Shown here: positions 1-10,805 of the stretch, one piece after another | Numbering within the stretch: the stretch's first letter is position 1 | Layout: every line of letters begins with the position of its first letter | DNA from: Amborella trichopoda | Taxonomy: Eukaryota > Streptophyta > Magnoliopsida > Amborellales > Amborellaceae | Length of the DNA stretch: 64,000 nt | NCBI RefSeq assembly: GCF_000471905.2 | Contig: NW_006499827.1 | Span: forward strand, 2,647,839-2,711,838 | Direction: 5' to 3' | Translations under genes and position numbers: made by a program | Notes under the pieces: generated by a model | Database searches by the model: none | The model's input: the letters and a program-made list of their open reading frames with translations, nothing else | Told to the model about the DNA's origin: nothing

Positions 1-169
1 ATTTTATAATAATTGCAAGCTGGCATGGAAATATCAAAACAGAGGAGAGCTGAAGAAAACCATCCCATATACTCATGGGATTCAAGTTAAAATTAACAAA
101 TGGGTACTCCCTCTGACTCTCTCTCCTGTGCTTTTTCATTTTCCTCCTTTCTTTTTCTTTTTTTTGGGT

Positions 170-400
170 AGTTAAGTAGGGATGACCGGCCCCGGATTTT
201 TGAAATCGTCAGTGGAAATGAAAACCACAAAGTTCAACTGAGGTATGGGATATGCTACCACCGCGACCTCAACTCCATTCCTGTATGGGGGTAAGTCAGT
301 GGGGATTTGGGCCCCTAACCTTTGATGAGAATAGAGTTAGAGACCTCATCATGAGGGTCAGCAACTGCCAAGGCCTCAGGCCACTCTCAAATTTTTCTTC
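170..400 (-). mobile_element. SINE-like element, copy 1
   Basis: On the minus strand this stretch ends in ACTTAACTACCC followed by an A-rich tail (seen as the T-run at about 148-168). Its body, with GGGGCCCAAATCCCCAC, is shared with a second copy near 4837-4975 that ends the same way (GAACTACCC then A-run). A shared body and 3' end followed by poly(A) is what a tRNA-derived SINE looks like. I did not find clear target-site duplications or a convincing A box, so the class is inferred. Confidence 0.4.
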
Positions 401-1320
401 CTCTTGAATGCCTAAGAATCCCTCTGTTCTCTCTCTACCTAACTCCTCTCTACCATTCAAAATCACCGTGATGCACCCCACCATTAGCCCATTACCCTGA
501 AACCCGTACACAACTCAACCCGATCTTCACAATCCTTGCCTACGCAAAGATGGCCATGACAGCTCCCTCTTTATATAAATCATATCTCTCTTTTTGTGCT
601 GGCCCTGCAACTCTCTTTGCCAATAGTAACCAGGTCATTCATTCATGTTGTCCCCTCAAATCCTCAAAGAGTGCATGACAGAAAAACCCAGAAAATGAGG
701 AAATACAAAAGTAATTTTTATTAATTTGTTTGCAACTATAAAACCCCAAATCACCCCAAACCAGTTTACGGTGTTTTTTCAATGTAGGGGGATTTCATAA
801 GTTTCCGAATTTTGTTTCAAAAAATTGTTTCATGCGCGCTGGACCGCATGACTACATATGCGGTCCAAAAAGTGTAAAGCATCCATCTTAAAGATGGATG
901 CAAGAAGGTGTTCCATCTAAAAACAATGGAAACTAACGGTCTAAATGTTTTCTTACCAAAATTACTATTTCTAGTTTTTAAAATTTACTTATTTTTTTAT
1001 ATTCATGATCTCCAGGTTAGAGATTATATATCTTTAAAAATTAAGTCCAAAAAATCTATCTCAAAACTAGATTTATTAATAGGCCCGCATTTCTACATAT
1101 GCAGGCTTGGCCACATAGAAACTGGTCATTTTGTTTTTATTTTGTGGTATTATTCATAGTCTTGTTTTACTTTTGGTTCATTTTATTCATGTGTTTCATT
1201 GATTTCTCACAAGAGGGTTGGAGAGAGAAATCTGGGGGAGAGAAAAATGGGAAATAGAGAGGGAGTAATAAAATTTGATTGCGGAGGTTAAAGAGTGTCA
1301 AAATTGTTAAAGTGTATTTT
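400..1320. other. No gene recognised
   Basis: AT-rich DNA with no homology I recognise. The short open stretches on either strand carry no domain signature. A small inverted pair of tracts (GCATCCATCTTAAAGATGGATGC, read as two halves around 878-901) makes a short perfect hairpin. Confidence 0.5.
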
Positions 1321-1800
1321 CTAGAAAGTATTTTTGTTTTTATGTTATTTTACTATGAGTGATGTAGTGAGGTTGTAATTTTTAATTTTGTGTAATAAGC
1401 AGTTATTGAATTATTAGGTGGTTAGTAGTTGTTGTTGTGAGTGGGGAGTTATTATAGTAAATATGGTTGTAAGAACCTCTATTTAAAAAGATGTGTATTG
1501 TAGGAAAAATGGGATCATATATTTTAAGGTTAATCTTGGGTGTCAAGATTGTAATGCCTTTGTATACCCCTGAGTCACATGTATTAAGATTAATCTTGGG
1601 TGTCAAGATTGTAATGTCTTTGTGTACCTCTGAGTCACATGTATTAAAGTTAATATTAGATGTCAAGATTGTAATGCCTTTGTGTACCTCATTTTTCATT
1701 GTTGAATGAAAGTTTTTCTTGCACCTTATTTTGGTTGTTCTTCTTTCTATTTGGTTGTGAGTTTTAGGCTACTATGACATTGTTACACTAATTGAGAAGC
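1320..1800 (+). mobile_element. Possible copia-type LTR fragment
   Basis: The stretch has an LTR-like order: a TATA-like TATTTAAAAAG at about 1480, then the 60-bp tandem repeat, then a T-rich segment with TTGAATGAAAG and a second T-rich block. No coding region, primer-binding site or partner LTR is visible in the window, so this is a weak call based on layout only. Confidence 0.25.
1511..1690 (+). repeat. 60-bp tandem repeat, three copies
   Basis: Three consecutive 60-base units share TTAATCTTGGGTGTCAAGA and TTGTAATGCCTTTGTG-type segments. The third unit is the most diverged. Because 60 is a multiple of three, both strands stay open across all copies and give repetitive 20-residue peptides. 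That openness follows from the repeat and is not evidence of a gene. Confidence 0.85.
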
Positions 1801-1945
1801 AGATTATTCCGGTGTTGTAGTATTCGTCTTTCTCTACAAAGAAAGGAGGGGATTGAGAGAGAAATAGAGAGAGTTGAAATGTGAAGGCTAGAAAGAGAAA
1901 AAAGTGGTAAGGTGTGGGAGGCGAAGGCGACACGAGGGAGTAAGG

Positions 1946-1965
1946 NNNNNNNNNNNNNNNNNNNN
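1946..1965. other. Assembly gap (20 N)
   Basis: Twenty N between a GA-rich flank and ATGAATTTCTC. The round length suggests a placeholder and not a measured gap. Confidence 0.99.
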
Positions 1966-2039
1966 ATGAATTTCTCTCCTATTTGGTCATAGTGTCAAAT
2001 GATTTTGGTCATAGTGTCAAATGATTAAGTATGTAATTT

Positions 2040-2440
2040 GCATGAGTTGCAACCTTAAACAATCAAAGCAAGACGCAACTCCAAACTTTGTCGGAAGATG
2101 TAATCTTCATGTCGAAAGTTCTTAGGATGGCCTGAAAATCTATTTTCATCACTAAGTCGAAAAATTTTACGTTCTAAAAATGATTTAGATCAAGCAGATC
2201 TATAAACACTTGAAAATTTTGAAAGTAGATGGTGTAAATAATGTGTTGCAAGATGCACAATTTTTTGAACTTGAAACCTTTTTCTTCTTTTCTATATCTA
2301 TACATCTTGAGGTCGAGATGATCAATGGAGGGCTTTCCAATGTCTAAACAACCTTTTTCACTAAACTTTTTGATGAGTGCCTTTGCTTCTAGAGTACGAG
2401 GTTCATATCTTATATGAACTTCCATGAATTAATTGGCACA
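2040..2440 (-). mobile_element. MITE family 1, reverse-oriented copy
   Basis: The reverse complement matches the core of the family described at 2836-3214: CTCGACCTCAAGATGTATAG, the A-rich block, and a segment near CAAGTGTTTATAGATCTGCT. Both ends are worn and no target duplication was identified. The 84-codon open stretch inside is an accident of the repeat. Confidence 0.6.
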
Positions 2441-2835
2441 TTTTAGTCACAAATTATGCTGAAAAGTACTTTCTTTTGGTGAGTGAGAAAAAAAAGTTAG
2501 GGTAATAGTTGTAGAGGACTTTTCAACATTAGGTATTATGGGGAGAATATTGAATTTAGGGGAATCCCTTAATTCTTCCCAAAATATATGTAACGTCAGT
2601 TCGATCTAAATGGATTGTTGGGAAACGCTCAATGATAATTTTGCAAGTTTGCCTCTGATCATTTATTTTGATTGGATGGCTTAGAGTATTTAAATGTTAA
2701 TCTTTTTTTTATTCAACATTTTGACATGGGCATCCCACATCATCTCTCGGGCACAATTAAAAAAAATAAGAACATATGTTTTTTATAATAAAAAATGAAT
2801 AATTGTATCTGTAAATTGCAAGCGGTTTCAGTTAT

Positions 2836-3214
2836 GGAAAAAGTTTAGAGTCGAGGATCTAAACAATCAAATTAGAGCACATTTCAAAAAAATTTAGAAG
2901 AGGTTGTTTTGATGCCCAAATATCCTCAAAATGATCATCTTGACATCAATATTCATGGACATGAGAAACAATGGATTTCAAGTTTTGGAAATAGTGCATC
3001 TTGTAATGCATTTTTGGACCGTCAATTTTCAAGTTTTCATAGATCTATTCGATCTACACTATTTTTGAAACTTTAAATTTTATAATTGGAGATCAAAATA
3101 TATTCGAAGGCAGTCATAAAGATTTCGAGTATTGAAACCATATTTCTTAACACTATTTGAAGGTGCGTTCTACTTTGATTTTTTTTTAGCCTCAAATCTA
3201 TACAAACCACACTC
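2836..3214 (+). mobile_element. MITE family 1, reference copy with perfect TSD
   Basis: This 379-bp non-coding element begins GGAAAAAGTTT and ends with CTATACAAACCACACTC. The 9-bp sequence TTCAGTTAT lies immediately on both sides (2827-2835 and 3215-3223). A 9-bp target-site duplication is the mark of Mutator-like (MULE) transposition. Better-preserved copies show terminal inverted repeats near GGAAAAAGTTTATATAAGG on the left and the complement of CCTTATACAAACC on the right. The internal order (CACCTCAAAAA, a segment near CGAGATGTATAG, an A-run, TTTTCAAG, TTTATAGATCT) recurs about a dozen times in the window. Confidence 0.85.
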
Positions 3215-3484
3215 TTCAGTTATTTCTATTATAAAAACTATTTTTCTTATTGTTATTAGGTGGGGCCAACAAGGAAGGGGGATGTCTCAAATTTCATCTT
3301 AAAATGAATTGTAGGAAAAAAAAAAAAAAGTTGATAAAATTGTATTAAGCATGACATTGCGACGTAAGCTATCCTAGTTATGGAGGTAGATCAGATGACA
3401 AAAAAATAAAAGTCAATTTTTTATATGTGGGGGGCACGGGCTACATTATGAAGTTTTCAATTTTATATTTGAGATGTTTAGCAA

Positions 3485-3530
3485 ATCCCAATTAATTGAG
3501 ATAAGACTTGGATGATGATGATTTAAAATG
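3485..3530 (+). mobile_element. Possible RTE-LINE 3' tail
   Basis: CCCAATTAATTGAGATAAG followed by GATGATGATGAT resembles the 3' end of plant RTE LINEs, which finish in GAT-type repeats. It is only about 45 bp and stands alone. Confidence 0.3.
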
Positions 3531-3694
3531 ATGTACCAGGACAACCAAATTAAATTTGCAAGATGCTTCAAGACGCATCCTATTAATAGTGGTGCATTAG
3601 GCATGAAAGAATACATTAAATTAGTTCCAAACGAAAGAAAGGAGCTGAACTCAACTTCAACCGGAAAAAGTTTGTCTAGCAATGTTAATTTCTA

Positions 3695-3925
3695 TTAAGA
3701 TGCACCTCAAAAATTTAGCGAAAAAGGTTGTTCCAATGTTGTCAAATCTTCCATTTAATTGACTCGATCATGAAATGTATAGATTCAAAATTTTCAAGTC
3801 TTAAAAATAATACATTTTTAAATACATTATTTCAACCGTCTATTTTCAAAATTTTCAAGTGTTCATAAATCTCTCAATTTGCATTATTTTTATGGCTTTG
3901 AATTTACAAATCAGGCTTGGGCTTA
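3695..3925 (+). mobile_element. MITE family 1, partial copy
   Basis: It starts at AAGATGCACCTCAAAAATTTAG and carries the family's core order, including ATGAAATGTATAGATTC and CAAGTGTTCATAAATCTC. Both terminal inverted repeats are missing. Confidence 0.6.
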
Positions 3926-4149
3926 AGTTGTTAGTAACTAACCTTTGAAAGCGTTATATCTCGAGTTCGATTCCTACCACTAAATTACCTTAAACTAAAA
4001 TAGATTTCTTAGGTCATCATATGGTTTCCAGCACCAAAACTGTATCTTTCAATGAAGTGACGCCAAAGTCCCGACCTTTTAGGCCAACCCATTGCGCTTT
4101 TTCAGTCCTTCCAACAATCCAACAAACAATAGAAAACGCTAAAAACCAC

Positions 4150-4237
4150 GATAAAGTTCAGATATGTCAAGGGACGCACCTATAATAATGAGATAAAGTT
4201 TAGATATGTCAAGGGACGCACCTACAATAATGAGTCA
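4150..4237 (+). repeat. 44-bp tandem duplication
   Basis: GATAAAGTT(C/T)AGATATGTCA and the following GGGACGCACCTA(T/C)AATAATGA occur twice in a row with two mismatches, so the duplication is recent. Confidence 0.85.
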
Positions 4238-4836
4238 ACTTTTGAGGGACTTAGATATTAAGAGTGTGTCAACCATTAGAAATCAAGAACCTATGAAAAA
4301 ATAAAAGAAAATTGATCAAATTATATATTATTTTCAACTATTTAACATTTCATTAATTGTTCTACTGTTCCAAGTCCAAATCATCTATAGCTCCACGGGC
4401 ATTACAAAATTGAATAGAAACGGATGGATTAAATCCTAAATAGTAATATCTCACATGCATTTTGATAAGTTTCCCAAAATTAAAAATTGAAATTAAATGC
4501 ATGGATTTGATGAGTTAATGGATTTAAGATATGTTACGAGATCTAAATAGTTGTAGGGCAGACAAGTCAGGTGACTTCAAAAACTCTTCCCCGGAGAAAA
4601 ACCTACCTCTACAAAGGAGTATTTAGCACAGTTCAAAGGCTTTTTATTTTTTCTTTTTCCTTAACTTGCATAGAGCGTGGAGCATACTTCGGATTTTAGA
4701 GATGTGCTTTTGCAAATTTTCTAACTTTTAATGCATTTTTACCAAAATATTGAATTTTAATACTTCCGAGACATTTTCACCTATATTTCACGGTTTTTTT
4801 TGGAAGAAACTAGTATTTTTTGTAGTATTGTAGGGG

Positions 4837-4975
4837 TTAATCTGGTTTTTTTTTTGGGTAGTTCAATAAGGATCCAACCCCAACCCCAACCCCAAGGGTA
4901 GGTGGGGATTTCAGCCCCTACTCTTTGGTGAAAATGAGTCGTAATCGAAGGGGCCAGAGATGAAGAGCTCAGCCA
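4837..4975 (-). mobile_element. SINE-like element, copy 2
   Basis: On the minus strand it runs from GGCCCCTTCGATTACGACTC through AGTAGGGGCTGAAATCCCCA to CTTATTGAACTACCC and an A-run. It shares body and end with the copy at 170-400. The GATTACGACTC segment resembles a degenerate RNA polymerase III B box. It contains an internal CCCCAA x3 micro-repeat at 4876-4893. No target duplication was found. Confidence 0.45.
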
Positions 4976-5084
4976 ATTACGCGTACAGAAAGCTAATATC
5001 ATAAAGTAGATCCAAACACCAGCACTAATCAAGATAAAAAAGAAACCCTACACATAAAACAGACAAGTCTAGCAGTCTTTAATT

Positions 5085-5990
5085 TTGCAAGACGACACTA
5101 AAAATTTAAGAAAGCAAAAACATCAACTCTTCAGAAAAAAAAAAAAAACATTCAAAATTTACGACACATCCAAACTCTCAGATTTCACATTCGATACCCA
5201 TAAATAAGAGAAATGATCCTTATAGGATTCTGCACTATAAGACCATTGAATAACCATATATACCACCTCAACATATTATAGTTGGGGATTCTGCAGCATA
5301 AGACCATTCAACTATAGTACATATATGCCACAATCAGCTCAGCCATTAGATGTCAAATCCTGTGGATTAGATGCGTCACCCAGTCCAAAAAACTTTCATT
5401 GAGTTATGCACCCAATCATTCCCATACCCCCCAGCCACCCGAATTCGCATCTAATGATCAATAAATTTATGCCATCAACATAATAGCATGCATAGAAAGA
5501 GAATCGAGTAAAAAATATACAGGACATTACTTTTGGTCCAAGTAAGAGACAACCACCCTTGGCTATTGGATGTAAAAATCAAATGGCCCGGTATGTGCTG
5601 TCAAGGGAACTCAACTACTTCATGATACACTCAGTTGTTGGATTCCATATTTTGACATCCTTGTACCAAAATGATAGTTTTAATGTCATCCCAACAATAC
5701 TTGGGAAGGAAATTTAAATAAAAATTCATTCTCTCCATTCTCTTCACTATCAAAATTTAAAAGGAAAGAAAGTATATAATAAGACCATTTTCCTTTAGTA
5801 CAAGATCGTATGTGAAATTCAGTAGCTGCAGTTATATAAATAATTATACCCTCAAAGTTTTAAATTTCTATAAGTAATTGTAACCTCAAAGTTCAAAACA
5901 AATTTCTCGAAACACACCCCAAAAAAACATCTTACTTCGTGAGACGCCCAAACTATCAGATTTCATATCGGATCTATAAGTAATGGTAAC
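5085..5990. mobile_element. MITE family D copies (at least two)
   Basis: Two blocks (about 5085-5340 and 5780-5990) share GACACATCCAAACTCTCAG- or GAGACGCCCAAACTATCAG-like sequence, a TTTCATATCGGATC-type segment, and TATAAGACCATT ends. The same order appears near 9430-9600, at 47480-47690 and around the copia insertion at 52588-55442. It is non-coding and AT-rich, with ends too worn for a target duplication. Confidence 0.5.
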
Positions 5991-5999
5991 TTCCCTACC

Positions 6000-6700
6000 A
6001 TGGTCTCATCATATACAATCCCAAATTTAAAAACAATCTCATTTATTCCATAATGTTACATTTAAATCCAAGATCAAGTTCAAATTTGATATATGTTCAT
6101 ACTTGAGTATTGGAAAAATCAAACCGAAAAGGTTAAACAGACATGGGCTTGGAAACGATTAAGGTAAACCAGCCGGTTCAACCATTCTAACTAAGAAGGC
6201 CCGGACGATCGAAGACTTGTTAAAAATTACAAAATATACAAAAAAACCAATCAAATAAAATATTAAATGTAAATTTAAAGAATGGGTAAACAAAACACAA
6301 CCAAATGAAGTTGAAAAACAATGGGCAAAAATGAATTTTAAAGAATCAATTGGTGCCTAGGGGCCTTTTTGAAGGTTTCAAAAAAGGAAAAAAGTAAAAA
6401 TAAATATTAATGGCCAAAATAATTTTCAATTTTTGCCATAATGTTTAAAACCAATAAAAATACATTCCAAGCAAAATTCCTTAATTTTTTAGGATTTTAT
6501 ATAACTTTTTATTTATTTTTTAAAAACTACCCAGCCAGACACCAAAACCAGCTGTAACAGATAGACAGGTTAGAATGGCAAAGTTTTCCAGCAATGGTCC
6601 ACACTCCACCAGACGAATACTTCTCTCCAAGGTTTAATAATCAATTATTGAAATCAAAATCAGCCGATCAGGATAAAAATCGGTCAAGCCAATCTAGATC
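6000..6700. other. No gene recognised
   Basis: AT-rich sequence with many short purine runs. I see no coding signature, RNA gene or clear element boundary. Confidence 0.5.
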
Positions 6701-6725
6701 CCATAAATATCAACAACCAGCCGAC

Positions 6726-7075
6726 TCATGTCAGTGATCTGGATCAAAACCAACCGATGAGGGACCAAGAATAGGCCAAGCTGAATCGCCCGGTTCCCCC
6801 ATGAACAGGCAACCGGCAAAACTAATTGATTCTATTAGAGAACACATTCAAAGCTTTTTTATTTTTTTTTAAATCATTGAACCAGCATGTCAGCGATCTG
6901 AATCAAAACCGAGAATCAGCCAGGCCAATCAAATCCCATAAAATATCAGGAATCACCCACTTCCCCAATGAACTGGCCAATTTGAAACAAGACTAACTGA
7001 TTCTATCAAAGAACCAATACAAACGGGCTCAACCTTCAAAGCTTTTTGAATTTTTTTTTTAAATCATTAAACCGA
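6726..7075 (+). repeat. Direct repeat of about 160-190 bp, hAT-end-like
   Basis: CATGTCAG(T/C)GATCTG is followed both times by ATCAAAACC, ACTGATTCTATNA, AAAGCTTTTT and a T-run ending TTTAAATCATT(G/A)AACC. The TTTTTTAAATCATTG ends and the GATCxGxATC words recall the hAT-type ends seen at 31139, 38381 and 55820. I read it as two worn, related hAT-type non-autonomous fragments in tandem. Confidence 0.4.
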
Positions 7076-7079
7076 CCAG

Positions 7080-7990
7080 TTCGAACTGGTTATGGCCGGT
7101 ATTCTTATTCTTACATAACCAACCCCACTTAATTTTTTTGGATCACCGATCCACCGAACTGAAGCAAAAAGCACAAGAGAAATCCAGATAAACCAAACAG
7201 ATCTTCAAACACCTCCATATGTATGTAAAAAATACATAAAGATTATTTTAAAAATTTACCAAAATATCTTATTATTGGGGCATTTGGTGCCAAGAAATTT
7301 TGACTTTATTCGAATACTAAGAAACAAGGATAAAATTCATTCAAATCCAAGTAATGCGTTAAAAAGTTAGACTTCCTGTAATATATGTACCTAAGTCACC
7401 ATTTTTAAATTTCAAAACTAAAACATAATGTGCCTTTCAAAAGAGAATCAAATCATGTCATCTACACAAAGATCGAAGATGGGGTAGAGATGCCTTCACA
7501 CAAAAACCAAGTGAGGACTTGAGATGATCCCTACCATCCGCTTATAATGATAAAAGGTGCTTAAAATGATACCCAGCACACAATGTCTACTTCCCGAAAC
7601 AATATATACAACATCCCATAACAATATATATACAAATAGAACAAATCAAAGTCCTACATTTTCGCAATAGTAATAAGCTCGTCTCCAAACAAACAACAAA
7701 TAATAAGAGCTTCATCTTATCCTATAAAGTTCAAAACATAATAAACAAACAAAAAAGTATGATGCATAAATACATATTACACCTATCACACGCATCCATT
7801 AAATGAAAGAAATCCATAGAATGAAAGAAAATAAAAACAAACATAAAGAAACTAATTAACCAGAACTCGAAGTAAAAAAAGTTAGGACTTTTAAAACTAG
7901 ATGCAATCAGATCATTGTAAACCAAAATTGCATTGACAATGAATGAGAAAGAAATCATAATAACAAGGAAATATAAACCATTATCGAATC
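7080..7990. other. Intergenic DNA downstream of the cold-shock gene
   Basis: AT-rich, with no gene recognised. It lies on the 3' side of the minus-strand cold-shock gene and could hold the end of its 3' UTR, but I cannot fix the polyadenylation site. Confidence 0.4.
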
Positions 7991-7999
7991 ATAAGTTAA

Positions 8000-8404
8000 G
8001 CTCAAAAAAATCAAGTAAAATGCAAAGAGAGAGAGAAAGAGAAACATATTGCTCCTTTCATTCACTATGCAGAAACCAAGTTACAGTGAGGTAAAACCGA
8101 CTAACTATTTGCGCTAATAAAACACCCAAAAAATAGCACCAAATAAGATATCACTTTGTATGTTTCACCAAAAACCCTCATCCCTTACAAATCCCCTGTT
8201 TTCTATCCAAAACAGAGCATTGACCAAAACCATCATAACACCGAACAAAACCCTAACAAATCTACTGCAGTTTCACGAAAGAGTTCCAAAACACAGTGGA
8301 TCACACCATGAACACCGAAAAACCAGAGTATTCATTAAAGATAAAGAAGAAGAGAGACCATGACGATATGTGAGAGAGAGAGAGGTTGGAAAGAGAAGAA
8401 GGGT
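8000..8404 (-). other. Probable 3' UTR of the cold-shock gene
   Basis: Downstream of the TAA stop the minus strand shows a CT-rich start and then T-rich sequence without a conserved frame. No canonical AATAAA is seen close to the stop; AATGAA-type words occur near 8333 and 8060. The extent is inferred. Confidence 0.35.
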
Positions 8405-8983
8405 TTACTTCTGAGAGCTAGGACACTCTCTGGCGAAGTGGCCAGGTTCGCCGCAGTTGTAGCAAGATCCACCACCACCACCGCCAGATCTACCACCTCC
8501 ACCTCCTCCACTTCCTTGATAGCAATCCCTAGCCATATGGCCAGTTTCTCCGCAGCTATAACAAGCTCCACCACCACCACCACCACCACCACCACCACCT
8601 TCATAGCCTCCATAACCAGAACCACCGTAGCCACCACCGCCTCTTCCCCTTCCTCCGCCTCCGCCTCCTCCTCTTCCTCCGCCTCCGTTGAAGCCATAGC
8701 TTCCCCCTCTTCCTCTTCCACCTCCCCCTCCACTATAGCCGCCATCTCTCTGAGATCCTTGAAGTGAAGCGCCATTAGGGCCCGTAACATCAGTTGCCCT
8801 AGGTCTGCCATCGCCTGTGTCCTCAATCTCGAACTCTACAGCCTCACCATCGGCCAAGCTCCTGTAGCCATCGGTCTTGATGCACGACTGGTGCACGAAG
8901 AGGTCCTTTCCCCCATCGTCAGGAGTTATGAAACCGAACCCCTTTTGCCCGCTGAACCACTTCACAGTACCAGAAGACCTCAT
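8405..8983 (-). CDS. Glycine-rich cold-shock-domain protein with two CCHC zinc knuckles
   Basis: This 192-residue protein is encoded by one uninterrupted exon. Residues 5-68 form a cold-shock (OB-fold) domain with both nucleic-acid-binding motifs: KGFGFI at 14-19 (RNP1) and DLFVHQ at 27-32 (RNP2). The rest is a glycine/arginine-rich tail with two CCHC knuckles, [14 protein letters not shown] (141-154) and [14 protein letters not shown] (174-187). This matches the plant CSP2/GRP2 class in layout and length; family members bind RNA and single-stranded DNA, melt RNA structure and act in cold acclimation and development. The start is the first ATG and leads straight into the domain. The gene is far more GC-rich than its surroundings because of glycine codons, which also leaves other frames on both strands open. 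It stands alone, with no neighbour gene nearby. Confidence 0.95.
   Translation of the reverse strand: MRSSGTVKWFSGQKGFGFITPDDGGKDLFVHQSCIKTDGYRSLADGEAVEFEIEDTGDGRPRATDVTGPNGASLQGSQRDGGYSGGGGGRGRGGSYGFNGGGGRGGGGGGGRGRGGGGYGGSGYGGYEGGGGGGGGGGGACYSCGETGHMARDCYQGSGGGGGGRSGGGGGGSCYNCGEPGHFARECPSSQK
8568..8602 (-). repeat. Trinucleotide (GGT)n run coding for polyglycine
   Basis: CCACCACCACCACC-type repeats on the plus strand encode a run of about 11 glycines just before the first zinc knuckle of the cold-shock protein. The run is in frame, so unit gain or loss would change only linker length. Confidence 0.85.
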
Positions 8984-9110
8984 CTTTCTCTCTCTCTAGA
9001 TTTTACCTCTCTCTCTCTTCTGGTTTTCTTCTTCGAACTTGGGGCGTGAGTCCCACTGCTTGGGGTTTCGGAGGAGGACCCCTGCCGGCCTTTTAAGGGA
9101 GGGACGTTTA
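8984..9110 (-). promoter_or_regulatory. Leader and core promoter of the cold-shock gene
   Basis: Upstream of the ATG the minus strand has a GAGAGA/CT-rich leader, a typical plant 5' UTR. A TATA-like TTAAAAGG sits at 9089-9096, about 110 bp before the ATG. Just beyond are GGGCCGTTAAACC and AAACCTAAACG, the latter close to a telo-box. No experimental start site is implied. Confidence 0.5.
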
Positions 9111-9429
9111 GGTTTTCCGCGGTTTAACGGCCCTGATTCGAAGGCTTAACGTTGTGGTCGTGTTCCAACCGTTGGATTCAGGAGGCCATTGTTTCCTCTT
9201 TTTGATATCGGCGATGAACGGATTGGATTGACTAAGGGAAATATCGAACGGACGTGCGGGGAATGGGGGATATTTCCATTTATCGGACTTGTTCGCAGTA
9301 ATTATCACCCATATTTAATGCATTTACATTTTTTTTGCTAATTCCCACCTAAAACATGGGTGCTAGATCAAACGTTTGACTTTGTAAGCAAAAGGTTAAA
9401 ATACTATGAAAATATTAACCATTATATGT

Positions 9430-9610
9430 AAAATTGGAGGGCTGCATTTATTCAATAGATTGGATTGTTGTATTTATTCCGATCAAACTCAAACTTCAAA
9501 AGAAATTTCTCATATGTTATGACATACTCAAGCTATCAGTTATAACTTATAAGTAAGTGTGGCCTCTTATATTAAAGGTAAATAGTATGTTTGTGTACAA
9601 TCTCAAAAAA
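9430..9610. mobile_element. MITE family D copy
   Basis: It shares ATTC(C)GATCAAACTCAAACTTC, GACATACTCAAGCTATCAG and TATAAGTAAGTGTGGCCTC with the copy at 47480-47690 in the same order. The ends are indistinct. Confidence 0.5.
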
Positions 9611-9739
9611 TACTGAGGCTTTATTAACAAAAAGTAAAATTGTGTTTTCAATCTTAATGAAAATAGCAATTCTGGCATTGGAAAATCTTTGAATCTATTT
9701 TTTCCATCTCGACCATTATGGATTTTAAGTCTTAAAAAT

Positions 9740-9952
9740 AATATATATATATATATATAACCATGTGAGACCCTACACACCCATGTGTGTAGGACGGTAA
9801 AATAGCACTATTAAATTTGACACAGATCTCTAGAAAAATCAAATCTTACACCCATGTGATAACTTTTATAGATATATGTGCTAAATTTAATGGTGATCCT
9901 TTAGGATTCTACACACATGAGTGTGAGATTATTCATATATATATAAATATAT
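9740..9952. mobile_element. Short MITE with hairpin termini, in a TA repeat
   Basis: The left end carries GAGACCCTACACACCCATG with an adjoining TGTGTAGG, and the right end carries the inverse, CCTTTAGGATTCTACACACA then GAGTGTGAGAT. Both sides are bounded by TATATATATA. Inverted ends inside a TA run fit a Stowaway-like element with TA target duplication, but the TA run hides the exact boundary. Confidence 0.5.
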
Positions 9953-9956
9953 ACAG

Positions 9957-9980
9957 GGAGAGAGAGAGAGAGAGAGAGAT
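9957..9980 (+). repeat. (GA)n microsatellite
   Basis: About 11 GA units directly follow a TATAAATATATACA stretch. Confidence 0.9.
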
Positions 9981-10019
9981 TTTCGAGCCGTAGAAATCAT
10001 CACTTTTTAGGGACGTCTA

Positions 10020-10535
10020 ATAAAATTAATTGGTATACAATAAAACTGCACTTTTAGAAAATCATGTTTGTGGTATTTGTATGACCCCAAAAATTGTGTA
10101 CTCCTTCATCCCAATAATTAACTACGAAAAAATAAACTTCAATTTACACCCTAAAAATCGTCAAAATGAGTTCCCTTCCAATAATAGATCTAGACCATCC
10201 ATTTAGTGAATCTCATGATCGAAACATTTACAAACTCGAAATTATTTTTGTTTTAACATTACTTACATAATGATAATAAATTCATTTAAAAATTTTGGAT
10301 AGGGAAAAAATCCTTCTAAAACCTATATCTAAGCATCCTACCAAAATGAACGACTTATTTTACTTGGGCCAAAAAATACTTTCTACGGTATGTTTCCAAA
10401 TTTTACTTTTTTTGCGATTGTTCATTAGAATGCAAAAACTATATAATTAAAAATTGGTGTCAAATGAATTACCCATTTCATTATATTACTATACAACAGT
10501 TGTATAAATCACTCCCAAATTAGAATGATACAAAG
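10020..10535 (+). mobile_element. MITE family F, copy 1
   Basis: It shares its whole internal order with 13075-13569: CACTTTTAGAAAA, CATGTTT(G/A)TGGTATTTG, TATGACCC, AATAATAAAT-type and TTGTTCATTAGAA. Inverted ends are visible: the right end reads ATTACTATACAACAG, the complement of the left end of copy 2. It is non-coding. Confidence 0.6.
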
Positions 10536-10805
10536 TGGTACAATGTAATATATATATAGACCGTCTACTTTCAAGCAATTTTATCAAATTTGTTTTTCTT
10601 CGGCCGAAGAGGTTGAAGCCTTTGGATTTTAGGTATAAACCGAAGCGAAGCAAAGCATAGTGTTACTTCGGGCCGCTTAGGTAGATTCGGGTTTGCTTTA
10701 TATATTTCGGGTCTACTTGAGCCAACAAAGAAATAGGTATAGAAAAGTATTTTTATTTTTCTATTTAAATTTTTTTCCATTTTTTGTATATATTATATAT
10801 ATAAG

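Noticed and set aside
8335..8826. Long open frames on both strands over the cold-shock gene (163 and 135 codons)
   Set aside because: They are shadows created by glycine-codon repeats. Only the 192-residue frame has conserved domains.
9108..9308. 66-codon minus-strand frame upstream of the cold-shock gene as a uORF or gene
   Set aside because: It lies upstream of the TATA-like box, has no domain, and is better read as promoter DNA.
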